Part shown: piece after piece, positions 34,125-46,859 of the stretch | Layout: each line of letters opens with the position of its first letter | Position numbering within the stretch: position 1 is the stretch's first letter | Assembly (NCBI RefSeq): GCF_035083965.1 | Contig: NC_089723.1 | Coordinates: 22,113,193-22,177,192 of the forward strand | Length of the DNA: 64,000 nt | DNA from: Branchiostoma lanceolatum | Lineage: Eukaryota > Chordata > Leptocardii > Amphioxiformes > Branchiostomatidae | Reading direction: 5' to 3' | Notes under the pieces: generated by a model | Databases searched by the model: none | What the model was told of the DNA's origin: nothing | What the model saw: only the letters and a program-made list of their open reading frames with translations | Translations under genes and position numbers: made by a program

Positions 34125-34905
34125 CTAAGGCGGGCAGGCCTCCAGCCTGGCGCGGAAAGACTCAACGGTGGGAGTCGTAACAACCGCGCCAGGCAGGGCG
34201 TTCCACTCTGGTATGGTGCGAGGGAAAAAAGAATATTTAAATGAGTCTGTTAGAGCGTTGATTGTTTGGAATTTTAGAGTGTGGCTACCCCGGGTGCGCC
34301 CCTGAGCTGGTTTCAGAAGATTGTCTGTGTTTATATTAATGTAGTTATTGACTAGTTTATAGAGAAAAGTGAGGCGGGCGTTCCTCCTCCTTTCAGAGAG
34401 AAGGGGCCACTGCAGGTCATTGAGCATTTGTGTCACGCTGCTAGTCCGCCGGTGGTCATTCAGAGTCACTCGGGCGGCCCTGCGCTGGACGGCCTCCACC
34501 GCCTGTATTCCTTTGGTGGTATACGGGTCCCAGACGATGGCATTATATTCCAAGTGGGGCCGCACCAGCGCTTTGTAACAAGTGGCATTGACTCTTGATG
34601 GATAATGGGTCAAGTTGCGCCGAATGACCCCTAGTACCCTACCGGCTTTGCTAGTGGCGTAGTTGATATGGGTGTCCCACCGCAGATCGTCGGACAGTTG
34701 TACTCCAAGATAGGGGTGGGACTTGACACCGGTGAGGGCTTCTCCACAGAGGGAGTACTGGGTTAGAATGGGGTGCTTTTTACGGGTGATATGGAGGATG
34801 TGGCATTTAGAGGGATTGAACGGCATAAGCCAACGATTTTGCCAATCTGTTAGTGCATCAAGATCAGACTGTAAACCTTGTGCGTCAGAAGGCGTGCTGA
34901 TGGTT
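34125..34905 (-). mobile_element. 5'-truncated CR1/Jockey-like retrotransposon fragment in GH10 intron 4, unit 2
   Basis: About 260 codons of open minus-strand frame match the C-terminal reverse transcriptase and thumb region of CR1/Jockey-type non-LTR elements. The stretches include NRWLMPFNPSKCHILHITRK, YLGVQLSDDLRWDTHI and RPHLEYNAIVWDP, ending ESFRARLEACPP. The FADD-type active site lies upstream of the truncation. It is absent from unit 1. An additional 0.5 kb of unit-2-specific sequence lies to its left (33533-34124), probably partly its 3' UTR. Confidence 0.8.
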
Positions 34906-37676
34906 CGATAAGTATATGGTATTATGGTACACTTTTTTACCGTTGCTTTTGCTGACCTTTTTTTTTTCAACCATTGCCTGACCAGGATACCGATTCGCGG
35001 GCACAATGTGTTCTGGGGAACCGGGGACACCCAAGTCCCCACCTGGCTGCCGGCGTACTCCGGGTCAGAGCTGGAGCAGAAGTGCTGGAAACGGGTTGAT
35101 GACGTCGTGGGTCGGTATGCTGGGAGGTAAACCCTTTTATTTGAATCATTTCACAATACACACAAGTATCATAAAGCCCCAGAACCATTCTACCTGCATA
35201 TGTCCTTAATATGAACGGGACTTGCCATGCAAGGTCAGGATTTACAAGCCACACAAGACGTGGTCCAGGGCCATGATACCTAGATAGTGATATCCTCACC
35301 CCCCTAGATAGAAGGAAGCCTACCACACACAAGCATTATTGAACTAACTCAACCTTCTGAGAACACTTAACAGAAAACCCTACTCCCGAAAATTTGTCAT
35401 AATCTTCACGATTTGATAAAAAGGGCACCATCTTCCCAACCAACCTCAGCTTCGAAAACACTGCATTGTACATCAGTCTTAATCAAAGGTCTTAATCTAT
35501 TTTAGGAAGACGGGATCCGGATAAACTAAGACGTTCTGGTGCTATTTCACACATTGTATTTTGAAGAAACGAAACTTTTGCAACCATCTTCTCAAATCTA
35601 GCATCAAGATCAGACACTTGAGAATTTGCCTCAAAGCTCATTATAAAGTATTATAATAATCGATTTGTGGGCAATATTTTCTTTCCTCACGCTGTGCCAG
35701 GTTGTAACATTGGGACATCAACAACGAGATGCTGCACGGAAACTTCTTCGTGGAGAAAACGGGAAACCCGCAGATCCGGTACGACATGTTCCAGAAGGTG
35801 AAGGAGAAGGACCCTGGTGTCAAACTCTTCTTGAACGACTACGGTGTCATCAACAGTGGTGCTATGACACAGGTCAGTGGATCTAGTCTGCAACGTTGTC
35901 TAATAATCAAAGTCATCCTTTTCTGGCAACGATTGAATACTTTTATCACAGCATATTTGCATAGACATGGCGACGGAAAAAATCAATACTATGTTGCATC
36001 CATCCGTCTGCTCCTTGATACGTAGCATCGAAAAATACGAGTAAACATGGTTTATTTTAAAATTCTGCTTTTTCTATACATTTGATAATCGTTTTAAAGT
36101 TACACAGGAAGTTGTGTAACCAGCTTCTTAGTAGTTGAGTCCCAGTACCTTGCACAGATCATGTGTAATCTTATATATATATATAATATATGTATATACA
36201 TTTAAAAGAAATTGTAAAGCCTAAGTATGCATGCAAGAGATAAACGATGGTCATCATTGTGTTTTCCACAGGCGTACGTGCAGCAAGCGGAGGAGTTCCT
36301 CGCTAACGGAGCTCCAGTCGACGCGATCGGAGCTCAGGGACACTTCAAAAGCCGCCCTGATCCCGTCCTTTTCAAGGTACTGTTTCGATGTCATAACCTT
36401 TTAAAATTTTCCTTGACCTTGCAATGGATTTAGAGAAGCACCAATACTTATCAACATATACACCAACGATTGCCTTTTAGGTATTTTCATATTGACGTGA
36501 CAATTTATCTTCCAAATATACAGCAAATACAATTTATCATCTAAGATGATTAATGTACACATTTGAGATCATAAACTGAGTTTACAAGACTCAATTTTTT
36601 TCCTTTACAGAGTCGCTTGGACCTTTTGGCCACTGCCGACCTGCCCATCTAGGTAACGGAGATGACCGTAGCCGAGCTAGACGAGTTGGAGAGGGCGACG
36701 GGTTACGAGGACGCCTTGCGGGTCGCCTTCAGCCACCCGGCCGTAGAAGGAATCCTTCTGTGGTCCTCCTTTGGCATTGCGAATTTTGGCGATCCTTTAA
36801 CTGCAATTGCCAGTGGAGATAACGTTGAGGTTCTGTACAAATTTATGTATCCAACATATCATTGATGTCGTCATAAACATTCAAATGTCACATGTGGTCC
36901 TCCTTTGGCAGTGCGAATTTTGGCGAACCTAAAACTTCTATTGCCAGTGAATATAACTTAAAAAACAATATATCTAAGATATCCTTGATGTCATCATAAT
37001 GTCAAAATGTTTACAGAACAATTAAAGATTACAGTTACAGAGCAGCCACTCTTAGGACTCAATAGACGCGATAACAGTGAGCAACACATTCTTAGCATTA
37101 ACTGCCTTTGGGTCGAAACGTTACGCTCTCTACATGGTAAGGATAGTTGCCATATTATGTATGTCAATGTATCTGGAAATTTTCTCGTATTAACGCACGG
37201 CTACGTATACTCGAGTACAGCTTATGTAATACATGCTTTTCCTTGATCTTAGGGCTTTACTTATCGTGCTCTGAATCTTTGTCGGTACAGCTCAACGAGG
37301 CCGGTCGCCGCTGGCGGCAGCTGGTCTTCACCGACTGGCGCACCAACCTGTCCCTGCATCACGGCACCACGACGCCAGCTGGGCAGGAGTTCGACTTCCG
37401 CGGTTTCCATGGAAACTACGAGATCAAAGTCAAGTTCCACGGCCAGGTGGCGGCCACCAAGACCTTCTCCCTGACACCTGGAGACGGACCGATGGTCGTG
37501 GATATAGACATGCCTAATGACGTCATTGTTGGCTGAGAGGCTACAGCTTATACATGTAGATGTCTACATTTATCTGATGATGAAAATGCAGAATAAAGTG
37601 GAAAAGATCGAATCACTTCAAGTCTCGGGCATCAGTTCATATTTCCTGTCATTGTTTAGTAAGAAGACAGTACATT

Positions 37677-37682
37677 AATAAA
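37677..37682 (+). terminator. Poly(A) signal of GH10, unit 2
   Basis: AATAAA, conserved with 9311-9316. It lies about 140 bases after the GH10 stop codon. Confidence 0.5.
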
Positions 37683-38411
37683 TGAGTCTTATACACATCT
37701 TCCTTTTCAAAATCTACATCTATATATTTGTCTGTGTGGTCTTTTGTTACAGAGCAGAGGACACAGAATCTAGTACGTTTTGTGAAAGCTAACACGAATG
37801 ATGGACCATTCAGACATTCAGTTCAATTTTATTTATTTTATTACGTTCGTTGCTTTTATATTAGCTGAAATCAATTACAAATACTACATAAGTGTCAGAG
37901 CGAGAGTGCCGAGATGTGCTAACGTGACATACACGTGGCACGTCTATCATTCACCCCGTAGTTCTTTGTTTACCCAGCCGCTTCTCATAACCACTTGAAG
38001 TAAAAACGCGCAAAACTAAGCATCATCGATATATATCTGCTTGGAGATAAGTCTAATACTTTACTTGTTTGACTGTTTAACTTCCAAATTCAACAGTTTG
38101 TGGGCGAGTCAAACAAAGTATTATTGTAGTGTATAAGCAACTACACTCAAAAGCACGTTGTCTTCTTTTTATCGTGATCGAGTAGTTTTTGCTTCAGTCT
38201 CTATTGTACTGGATTAACACTGGCATCCGTCTAAACATGCACTGTTGACAGACAAACGTAAAATGAAGATCTATGATTTTAATACCACGGGACTATATCA
38301 GAAGCTTGCTATGAAATCATCTTTTGCGTCGTAACATTCTCACATGCCGTCGTTACCAGGTGCCTGCTGTGCCTGCTGTGCCGCCTGGTCCGGCTGGGGA
38401 ATCTGGGCTTG

Positions 38412-41400
38412 TCAAAACAACCTGTGGGACAAATCAAGAGAAATAAACATTATAAGTGGTTAATTGTAGACTGATTTCTCGTACTAAAGTTCACTGTGAC
38501 ACTCACGAGCAAAGTTGCTTTGGTCAGGTCATTATTTGCGTATGTCAGTTTTTGGTGAAAAGGTTAAAATCATACACTTTTTTTAATCTGCACAACCACC
38601 ACCCCCCCCCCCCCCCCCATTAAAATCGGTCGACAAATTACCAATCGAAGCAGAGATATGAACTTCGTGCAGATAAGAAGTCAAGATAAAGAAAATAAAA
38701 ACAAATGGAATATTGGTACAAATGTACAGCCACGAGTGCTATGTTTTTTTTTCTCTTACAGTTTCATGTAGGCAGCAATAAGAGAGTTGTTGGTTAACGT
38801 TTTTTCAGCTTGAAGCAACTGGAAGTAACAGTTTTACTTCAATTTGCATGTTATGTTTTGACATGGTTAGGCAGAGCTTTGGGGCTTGTCTATTCCACAG
38901 AAAATAAATGTATCAAGCATCAGGTCACAGCAAGTACATGGATGATATCAGCGCGCTCATCAATTTTCGCCTGATTTTGAAAAAGAATCCCATTCAGAGA
39001 TCGTCAATATGTCTTTCCAAAATGGGAAATATGTCGTGTTGTAGCCTTAATTGTAATTCTAGAAGTTTCACTTTATTGAATACAGGAATAAAAGACCTGT
39101 TGGTTGTTATACCATATTTGTCTATTCAATTCGTTTTACAGTGATTATGGTGTCTAATTTGGCCACCTTCTTTTTCGCCATCTTGTTTTCCTCGCCATCC
39201 TTTTCTGTTTTAGCATTCAATTTGAAGTTGATGTCATCCATGAAAATTACTTGTTGTGGCCTCATAGAGTTGCCTGTTTACCTCATCTCCTCCCCTTCCA
39301 ACAGCTTCCTGTAAGCTGCTATTTCAATGTCCAGCGCCAGTTTGACGTTCATCAGCTCCTGGTAGTTGGTGAGATTCTGGGCCATCTCCAGCTTCATCTT
39401 CTCGATCTGCGCCTCCCGTTTCCCGATGGACTGCCTGTATCCTTCAACCTCCTTCAGCATACGGGTCTCTGTCAGCTTTAGGCTGTCTTCTAAAGCACCG
39501 TTCTGTCAGGAATACAACATAATATATTGGTAAATGATACAGAACATTACACGAACTCTTAGGCAGCAAAGCAGATATTGGAGAGTCAACAGTTTAGGGA
39601 CAGGCAGAAATATATACCCAATGGCAGTTTACACAATGCTAGTTTGAGTACAATGTAATCAGTCTTATAATCTAGTTTAAACATGGTTGAGACATTTGAT
39701 CACTTTTATAGATATACTAAATACACAACAGAAATAGTTTGTGCCCACGTGTGTTCGGAGATCAGAGGTCTTGTAGAAGGAAGTATGACTGTTTATGTCC
39801 AAAAAAATGTTGAAAAGTCCACAGGCTACCTCACAACACTCATGTTGACAGCATCACACACTCACCTTGCTCCTGATTGCCTCGGACTCGGCCCTTATGG
39901 TGCTGAGCTTCTTTTGGAATTCAGCCACTTCTGTCCTGGCGGCTGCTAGAGCCTCGCTGTCTTTCTCCCGTAGCAGGGCTATCTCCGCAAACTGTCACAT
40001 ATAGCAGCAAAGACAAGTAATCACATATCATTAGTTCCATTGGTGAAGCTAATCATATACTATCATATGGTTATATATGGTAAAAACTAGTATAAACATT
40101 GGCTATTTCAGAATACGGGTTGAAGACTTCATTATATTATCAAACACTGATTCCGGCATCATTTGCCTTGTGTAACTGGCCTTGGACATAAGACATCAGC
40201 TTCGTAGGTCCGCTTTGTGGCTGGTCATACTGCATGAATGTTGCACATTAGATTACGACTTGCCCTACCTAAACCTTTGCATGTCTACACGCTACTCCCA
40301 GCGTCGTTTTTCAGATCTTCTTGGTATTTCTACAACTACAAAGCTGTCTCCTGAAAAGAGGATATTTCTTAAGCACAAGCGTTCTGGATTAGCCCCATAT
40401 TTTCTTACCTTCTCCTTGTACTTGGCTTCGGCATCTTGCTTGTTCGCCTGTCCGATCGTCTCGTACTGTTCACGGATCTCCTTCAGGGTGTCGCTGAGAT
40501 CTGGTCCAGTCATCACCGGCTGCTGAGACTCTATCTTAGTCACAGTCAGAGCCAACTCTTCCTGCAGAACTGTCATCTCCTGTAAAATGTGCCCATATTC
40601 ATAAAGCGTTCGTGTGGCGTAACGGCAGGGTGTTGGGCCCAGAGTCCATGAAGTTCCGGGTTACAATCTTATCATTTCACCGATCTTGTGCCCGTAAATT
40701 GCAAAAGATAATTAGGAAATGATACTAATGTCGTAGAAAGACAAAGTCAAGTCCAAATTTAAAAAAAAACAAGATGTGAAAGAACAGAAAATCTATTGTA
40801 TGGTATACCATACTCTGTGTGTTTAGTCATTTGTTCAATCTTCCTGACCAGTTTTAATGAAGAATGAAGGCAACTTTTTTTGCTAAACTTTTTTATTCAC
40901 ACACTCGCGTCATGAGTTTTGGGGTTGCCGGAGGATGGCATCCATATAATCGAGTCAATATATGGCTTTACTTGCAACTAAATGACATACAGACAGACTA
41001 GCTTACCTCCGAGTGAGTCTTCCTCACAAACTCAATCTCTTCCTGTGCGACCGCCAGCCTGCTCTCAAAGCCCGCACGCGCCGCTGTGATGATTTCCAGT
41101 TCCTAAAAAAGTATGGATTATTTTAAGGTGGTAAAGTAAAACGTTCTTTATACCCCATTCCTCGAGGACGGCGCTCTCGCCGCGCGCTCTATGCGACCTC
41201 AGCGCTCAACGAATTTCATTTTTTTTTTAAAACGAACTTTTTACGCTTTGTGCGTTTTGTTGTCTTTTCAGTCATACTTCTACGTTGCATAATATTCCAA
41301 TTAAGTAATCAAGGATTAGACAAATCTGACGTAGAAAGGAGAAAAAACTTACCATCTTGTGCTTCTCAATGTCAGCCTTCAGCTCTGAGCGCACTGATAT

Positions 41401-41992
41401 CTGGTCCTCGCACCTATAACAAAACACGTGGACCATGCTTAGTAACGTTAATAACCGACCGACTGACCAACAGACCGACCGACCCACCGATTAGCAAGCC
41501 AACCAACCAACCAACCAACCAACCAACCGACCGACCAACCAACCAACCAATCAACCAACCAACGTCATACCAATGAAACCTTGAAATGCCAAGAAATGCG
41601 TAGTTAATTGAAAGTAATGAATTTGAAAGTAATGATATAACGTACTTTCCCTGCCACTCCTCCGCCTGTGTCTGCCAGCTGTTCCTCTCCACCTCCACCT
41701 GGGCCTTCTCCTTCGACAGCTCGTCCACCTTAGTCCGCAGCTCCTTCAGCATTTCTTCGAACTTTGCCTTGTCGACGGGGGCGGCTTTGACCTGGGCGGC
41801 CTGCAGCTGAATCTCCAGGGTGGCGTTGCTCTCGTTCAGGGCTCGCACCCTGTCGATGTAGGTAGCGAAGCGGTCGTTGAGGATGCCGAGCTCTTTCTTC
41901 TCGCTTGCGCGGGTCATCCTGGCGTCGCTGAGAGTTTGTAGCGCGCCTTCGGAAGTGGTTACAACGGTCTTTCGTGACACCTGAGTGGCCAT
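38412..41992 (-). CDS. Cytoplasmic intermediate filament protein, IF gene 2, unit 2 (tail truncated)
   Basis: Minus-strand exons are 41992-41646 (347 bp), 41413-41353 (61), 41102-41007 (96), 40579-40409 (171), 39991-39866 (126), 39502-39282 (221) and 38421-38412. The head and rod are intact, starting MATQVSRKT and ending [15 protein letters not shown]. In the tail exon GGA of unit 1 is TGA here (38414-38412), so the tail is only RLF, not 27 residues; the protein is 343 residues. The former stop would be at 38342-38340. The frame is open 58 codons upstream of the chosen AUG, but the unit 1 copy has an in-frame stop there, so the internal start in good context is preferred. Loss of the Gln/Ala tail need not prevent filament formation. 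Confidence 0.9.
38923..39261. mobile_element. PIF/Harbinger-like MITE in intron 6 of IF gene 2, unit 2
   Basis: This is the paralogue of 10547-10890, with the same TCA flanks and the inverted GGTCACAGCAAGTA and TACTTGTTGTGGCC ends. It inserted before the units duplicated. Confidence 0.65.
41499..41563. repeat. (CCAA)n microsatellite in intron 1 of IF gene 2, unit 2
   Basis: A shorter counterpart of 13130-13204 with a few CGAC and CAAT variants. The following 30 bases present in unit 1 are missing. Confidence 0.9.
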
Positions 41993-43553
41993 GCTTTCCT
42001 GGTGTGAGCTTCGAACAGGCCTGGAGGAGAACTGGCTGTCAGAACCGGGACGTTCGTACCAGAGAGCCGTAGACGGTGGGTTCTGAGCTATACCGGCCAG
42101 CGGGTGTTTAAGCCTTTGAGCCGTCCATATTTGTTTAAGTTCATCAGTGTAACCACCCTCTGTCAATCATTGAGTCAAGAAGGCGTTTCATTGGTGATGT
42201 GTTGTGTACAGTGATGCGGGAGGGTCCCTGTGCATATAAGTGTTGAAGAAGCCACCAGAAATGGCCTAAAATGCAGACAGATGTCATTGACTAATGATGT
42301 CCGGTCAAGAGCTGACTAGGACGATGTGCGGGGCATTCCGGAACCCAAATATGTGGGGCAATCAAATAGCCAATGTAAATGGTGAAGACAGCCTTCTATT
42401 CATGAACTTTGAGATTTGAAAAAGATGTACCCACGTCTACGATGAATTCATAATGAATTTATGGCTGTAACCTCTCAATGAACCTTTACTTCTGGCCTGG
42501 GGCTTCGGAAAGTTGAGGAGGTCATGATCATGTCTAAGGAACTAGGTAGTAATCTTCTACAGCACGGCTGTCTATTGGGGTGCTTAAAGACCATGACTTA
42601 ATAATTAACACCGAGAGGGTTTCATTGCTGTGCGGGCGTATTTAAAGGCTTTGTAGGAAAAGCCTTTCAAGTACTAACTGGTAAACTAACCTAAACTAGT
42701 GTGTCATTGTACAAAATGTTGAATTTACAATATGTTTCAATTACATCTATACCACTGGACACGTTTTCTAAGAAATATTAGAGCTTTTCTGTCCGGCAAT
42801 CTTCTTCAATTATCAAAATATTTTTTTAGCATTCGTTCCTGAATTCGTTCCTGAATACCTAACCTTTATAAAAGTGCTGAACAGATGTATTTTTGTAATG
42901 TTTACATATCGTTATCCGTACTTGGAATATGAGAGTATCAGAGTGCTGGAATTGTAGTAACGAAATGCAATGTAAATGGCACACCGTTGACATGTAAGTT
43001 CTGTTATTTAGGGTAATCAAATGTTTGATGTAGTTTCCGCACCACTGCGGAGATTCTGTGCAAACATTTTACGCTGGAACAAACCTTATTCGTTCATATT
43101 CTTCTTCGCTGTGTGTTTTGAATCTCTGATTTATGTCCTGTTATACAAAATTCTGCGAAATCCTGTACAACGCCTTAACGGAAGGAAACGTGGGGGAATT
43201 TACGCTCTTTGAAGTGCCAGTATCATAGTATGTAGGGCAGGTAAATGTTTGATGTGGATATGGAATCTTGAATTTGTCACGATGCCGAGGAATCTTAAGA
43301 ATCACATGTACATTATGTACCAATAATAAACCTGGACCGCCTATGTTGCTAGATCCCGGTGCCGTGATAAATTAATGGCACATTTGCACACCAAGGCTCA
43401 AATCTGGAGAAAGTTGCCAAGAGCACTGCGCGTGGGGCCGGGGTATAATGGTGTCAGTTAATCTGTCCTAGTTTGCACGCAACCAAAACGTTCTTTCCAG
43501 ATCAACAGTTACGAAATGGTTATAAGTATACTACAAAACATGGTATTAGGCAT
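41993..43553. other. 5' flank of IF gene 2 and spacer, unit 2
   Basis: There is no gene. The proximal part is nearly identical to unit 1 up to about 42400, then diverges. It includes the empty site for the 790-bp MITE near 43137 and, at its right end, the first copy of the retrotransposon target duplication (43545-43553). Confidence 0.45.
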
Positions 43554-45067
43554 CAACAGATCCTTTCTCTCCAAGCGAACTCAAAACAGTACTGGGATCC
43601 CTCCCTGACAATAAATCTCCTGGTCTGGATAATATCCCAGCCATCATCTGGAAAGACCCGGTTTTCAATGACCTTCTTTTACACCTGTGCAACCAAACAT
43701 TTATGTATCACAGACCACCATCTTCCTGGCTTAAAGGAGGAATCGTTCCCATCCCCAAAAAAGGTGACCTAACATCTGCCTCCAACTATAGAGGTATTAC
43801 TCTCACTCCCATTGCAGCAAAGGTGTATAACAGACTTTTACTTAATCGTCTTACCCCTGTAATTGATCCCATTCTTAGGAGGAATAAAAATGGATTCAGA
43901 AAAGGAAGGTCTACTATTTCACAGATTCTGGCAATACGTCGTATAATTGAGGAGATGAAGAGATGTAATAGGGATTTTGTACTGCTTTTCGTTGATTTTC
44001 GTAAGGCCTTTGATTCTATTAATAGAGATGTAATGTTTGATATTCTAGCACAGTATGGTATTCCACAATGTTTTATAAAAGCAGTCAGAGCTCTGTATAG
44101 AAATACTCTAGCCTCCGTTATTACACCTGACGGTGAGACTAGTTCATTTGAGATAGTTACAGGAGTTCTTCAGGGTGATACTTGAGCACCGTATTTGTTC
44201 ACTATTGTACTTGACTATGTCTTAAGACTATCATTTGATATAAATGAAAACAAAGGTATTGAAATCAAACCACGCAGGAGTCAAAGACGCCCTGCCCAGT
44301 ATCTTACTGATTTGGATTTTGCAGATGATCTTGCTCTAGTTGCTGAACTGATCAAAAATGCAGAAACTCTGCTACAATCCCTAGAAGAGTCTGCATCCCA
44401 AGTGGGGCTATATTGTAATGAATCTAAGACAGAATACATTAGCAACATCTCTGGAACACTTGAACTCAGATCCCTGTCTGGGACACTCATTCATAGAGTA
44501 CATGATTTCAAATATCTTGGTTCTTACATTATGTGCTCAAAGAAAGACCTTTAAATTAGAAAAGCCCTAGCATGGGAAGCAAGCAACAAGTTGGACAAAA
44601 TATGGAAATCTAACATTCCTAACAAACTGAAGGTACAAGTTTTTCTTACCCTTGTGGAACCGATACTACTCTACGGTGCAGAAACTTGGACGCTTACCTG
44701 TCAGCTCCAAAACAGACTGGATGGGACCTATACAAAGCTACTACGCAGGGCACAGAACATTTCTTGGACACAACACGCTACTCTCAAAACAATTTATGGA
44801 AGTCTTCCGCGGTTGTCTCAAAAGCTCACCCACCGTCGTGTAACATTTGCTGGACACTGCTTTCGAGCCAAACAGCAAATAGTTTCGGACATCCTTCTAT
44901 GGAAACCAAGAGGCCAAGTGCACAGCAGAAGTTTGACTTTTACCGATAGTTTAGTCAGAGACACTGGGCTTGCATATGAACACTTAGGACAAATGATGTT
45001 GGACAAGGCGATTTGGAGTGATGTATGTACTTATTTAGTCCCGGCCGATGGCCGATAGATGATGATG
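43554..45067 (+). mobile_element. 5'-truncated non-LTR retrotransposon with inactivated reverse transcriptase, unit 2
   Basis: A single frame from 43562 encodes the palm and thumb of a reverse transcriptase. It shows DNKSPGLDNIPA, GGIVPIPKKGD, NYRGITLTPIAAKVYN, FVDFRKAFDSI, GVLQGDT, the catalytic FADD motif, and LLYGAETWTL. The frame is interrupted by TGA at 44183-44185 and by TAA near 44552, so the copy is dead. The frame ends at 45058 and a short GATGATGATG tail follows. ATTAGGCAT flanks both ends (43545-43553 and 45068-45076) as a 9-bp target duplication. Unit 1 has the uninterrupted site near 15980. The clade is uncertain. Confidence 0.88.
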
Positions 45068-45076
45068 ATTAGGCAT

Positions 45077-46859
45077 AACTATGAAGTTGCTGGCGAACAC
45101 TTGCCTGACTCAGTTGAGACAACGAACTACTGTAACAGCAACTGTTTTGCTGACTTGAAGACTGCGAGTCTCCAAAGTACTTTAACACAAGGTCTAAACA
45201 CCTGAATAACTTTGACGTATGGTTGTTAACATGGTTCCCAAATAATGTTTCTGGTCTCTATCCTTCATGATTTCCCTGCCTTGATATCATCTTCAAGAAG
45301 TTTCAAAGAAGTCAGAAAGTAAGACCGGTATAGCATCAGATAATTAGTCAAGATGTCTGATATCTTGTACTGAGTACATGGATAATCATGAACCTGTTTA
45401 TATGCCTTCTGTATGTATTTTGAGCCCTACAGACCCCATGATAGTAGTTCAAATTACTCAAAGCTATGTTAAAACGGTATTCAATTGTTAAAGATGACTA
45501 CTGATTGCTAGCTGTCGTCCTGGGTATGTTTTATCATAATATATTAGGTTCTTGGTACTTTGCACATAAAACATAACGTATATCAACAACGTCTACTTTG
45601 ACTTTAAGCATTTGGACTGGTACTGAGTTTTAATATATATTCTTGTGTCTTATGTAACGTATCTGTGTATGAATCCAGGGACACCTGAAAAACAGACCAA
45701 GGGACCTGGGTGTATCTTCTTACCATAAATTAAAGGAAAACGTTTTTTTCTGTTTGTCATGCAAAAACCATGACCTGATTTTGTATTTCAATTTTATTGT
45801 CGAATATAGTCATACGTTTAAATGTATGGAAATCTTCATTGACACAACAAAAGTACAGCGACTTCCGTAAGGTCTTCTACAACCATACATGCATAGTTTT
45901 GTATGGTACTTCTAATTAATATGAAATTATCAGGAAATCATATAGAAATCGAGTGAACGCAGCTTACATTTTTCAATGTTTTTATTCGTCAGTTGATAAA
46001 ACAATTGCACAATGACAAGCACAAGCTGATAACAAAATAGTCGAAGTCGAAGTGTAACAGAGTTACGAATTCCATACTCGTTATTCTTCCAGTTGACTAC
46101 CGGTCTCTGGTCAAAATGTGATACTGATTATCCATGTCGGTTGACTGGCTGATTTAGTAAAAAATAAATGAAACCAAAAAATTCACATGGTAAGCCCGAC
46201 ATTTGTCATAACTGAATATCTTTAACTACATAATTCGTAAATCCTTTACATATATCAACATCTTAAGCCGGTTCGTGCAATGCTTGTAAGCAAGTGCAGT
46301 CGCGAATGCAATGCTTGATTTACGTATCTTTGATACTTTTGTTCTTTTGCCTTTCTTATGAACAATTATTGCGAAGACAATAGCTGTTTGTAATGATGAG
46401 GTCGAGTTGCCTAATAATGAAGTGTCGTTCGATTAGCATTAGCAATGCGTTGATGTTCATCATCTTCGACTGTTACAGCTGTTGAAATTCAGCACACAAT
46501 GTAGACATCTTGTTGCTTCAGTGATGTTCAATGGTTCAAGGATCAGGATGACCTGGGAGGCGATAAGTATGTGAATTAGACAATGAGAATGGCCATTCTC
46601 TAGTTGGTAAACTCTGACTGTTCATGTATCAATGTGTTCATGCCGAACCAATAAATAAATAAATAAGCTGTGTGACTGTGATTGTTGAGGTTCTGGACTG
46701 GATAGTCTTGGGTATGAGTATGCCGTATCGTCGATGCAAAAGGTGAAAGCACATTTTCCTAAGTCACTCTTTGATGTTCAAATACAAAAGTACTTTAATC
46801 ATCGTTTTACTGACCTTCGCTTTATGTGAGAGTAGCTTTCTTCAGCAGCATGTACGGTA
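45077..46859. other. Spacer and 3' flank of IF gene 3, unit 2
   Basis: No gene is seen. It aligns with unit 1 at about 15990-19079 with many differences and without the three DNA elements found there. A (TAAA)-rich stretch near 46655 is specific to this copy. Confidence 0.4.

Larger units (their letters stand above)
27750..37536 (+). pseudogene. GH10 (xylanase-like) glycosyl hydrolase, unit 2, two nonsense codons
   Basis: Exons are 27750-27979, 30549-30585 (37 bp), 32609-32761 (153), 33047-33102 (56), 34986-35126 (141), 35701-35872 (172), 36272-36376 (105), 36611-36829 (219) and 37291-37536 (246). All are in phase with GT-AG junctions. The first visible exon encodes QHVITLKMWY and IRFLVDDASLKEF, which resemble the end of a CBM4/9 carbohydrate-binding domain, followed by the GH10 N-terminus. 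Two stops break the catalytic domain. Gln before HWDINNE is TAA (35705-35707), and Trp before VTEM is TAG (36650-36652); unit 1 has CAA and TGG there. The acid/base and nucleophile Glu codons survive but would not be reached. A retrotransposon fragment sits in intron 4. The rest of the frame is open, so inactivation looks recent or the calls could be sequence errors. Confidence 0.8.

Noticed and set aside
41993-42166. Upstream in-frame start for IF gene 2 in unit 2, adding 58 residues
   Set aside because: The same frame is closed by a stop in unit 1, and the internal AUG has good context and gives a normal short IF head.
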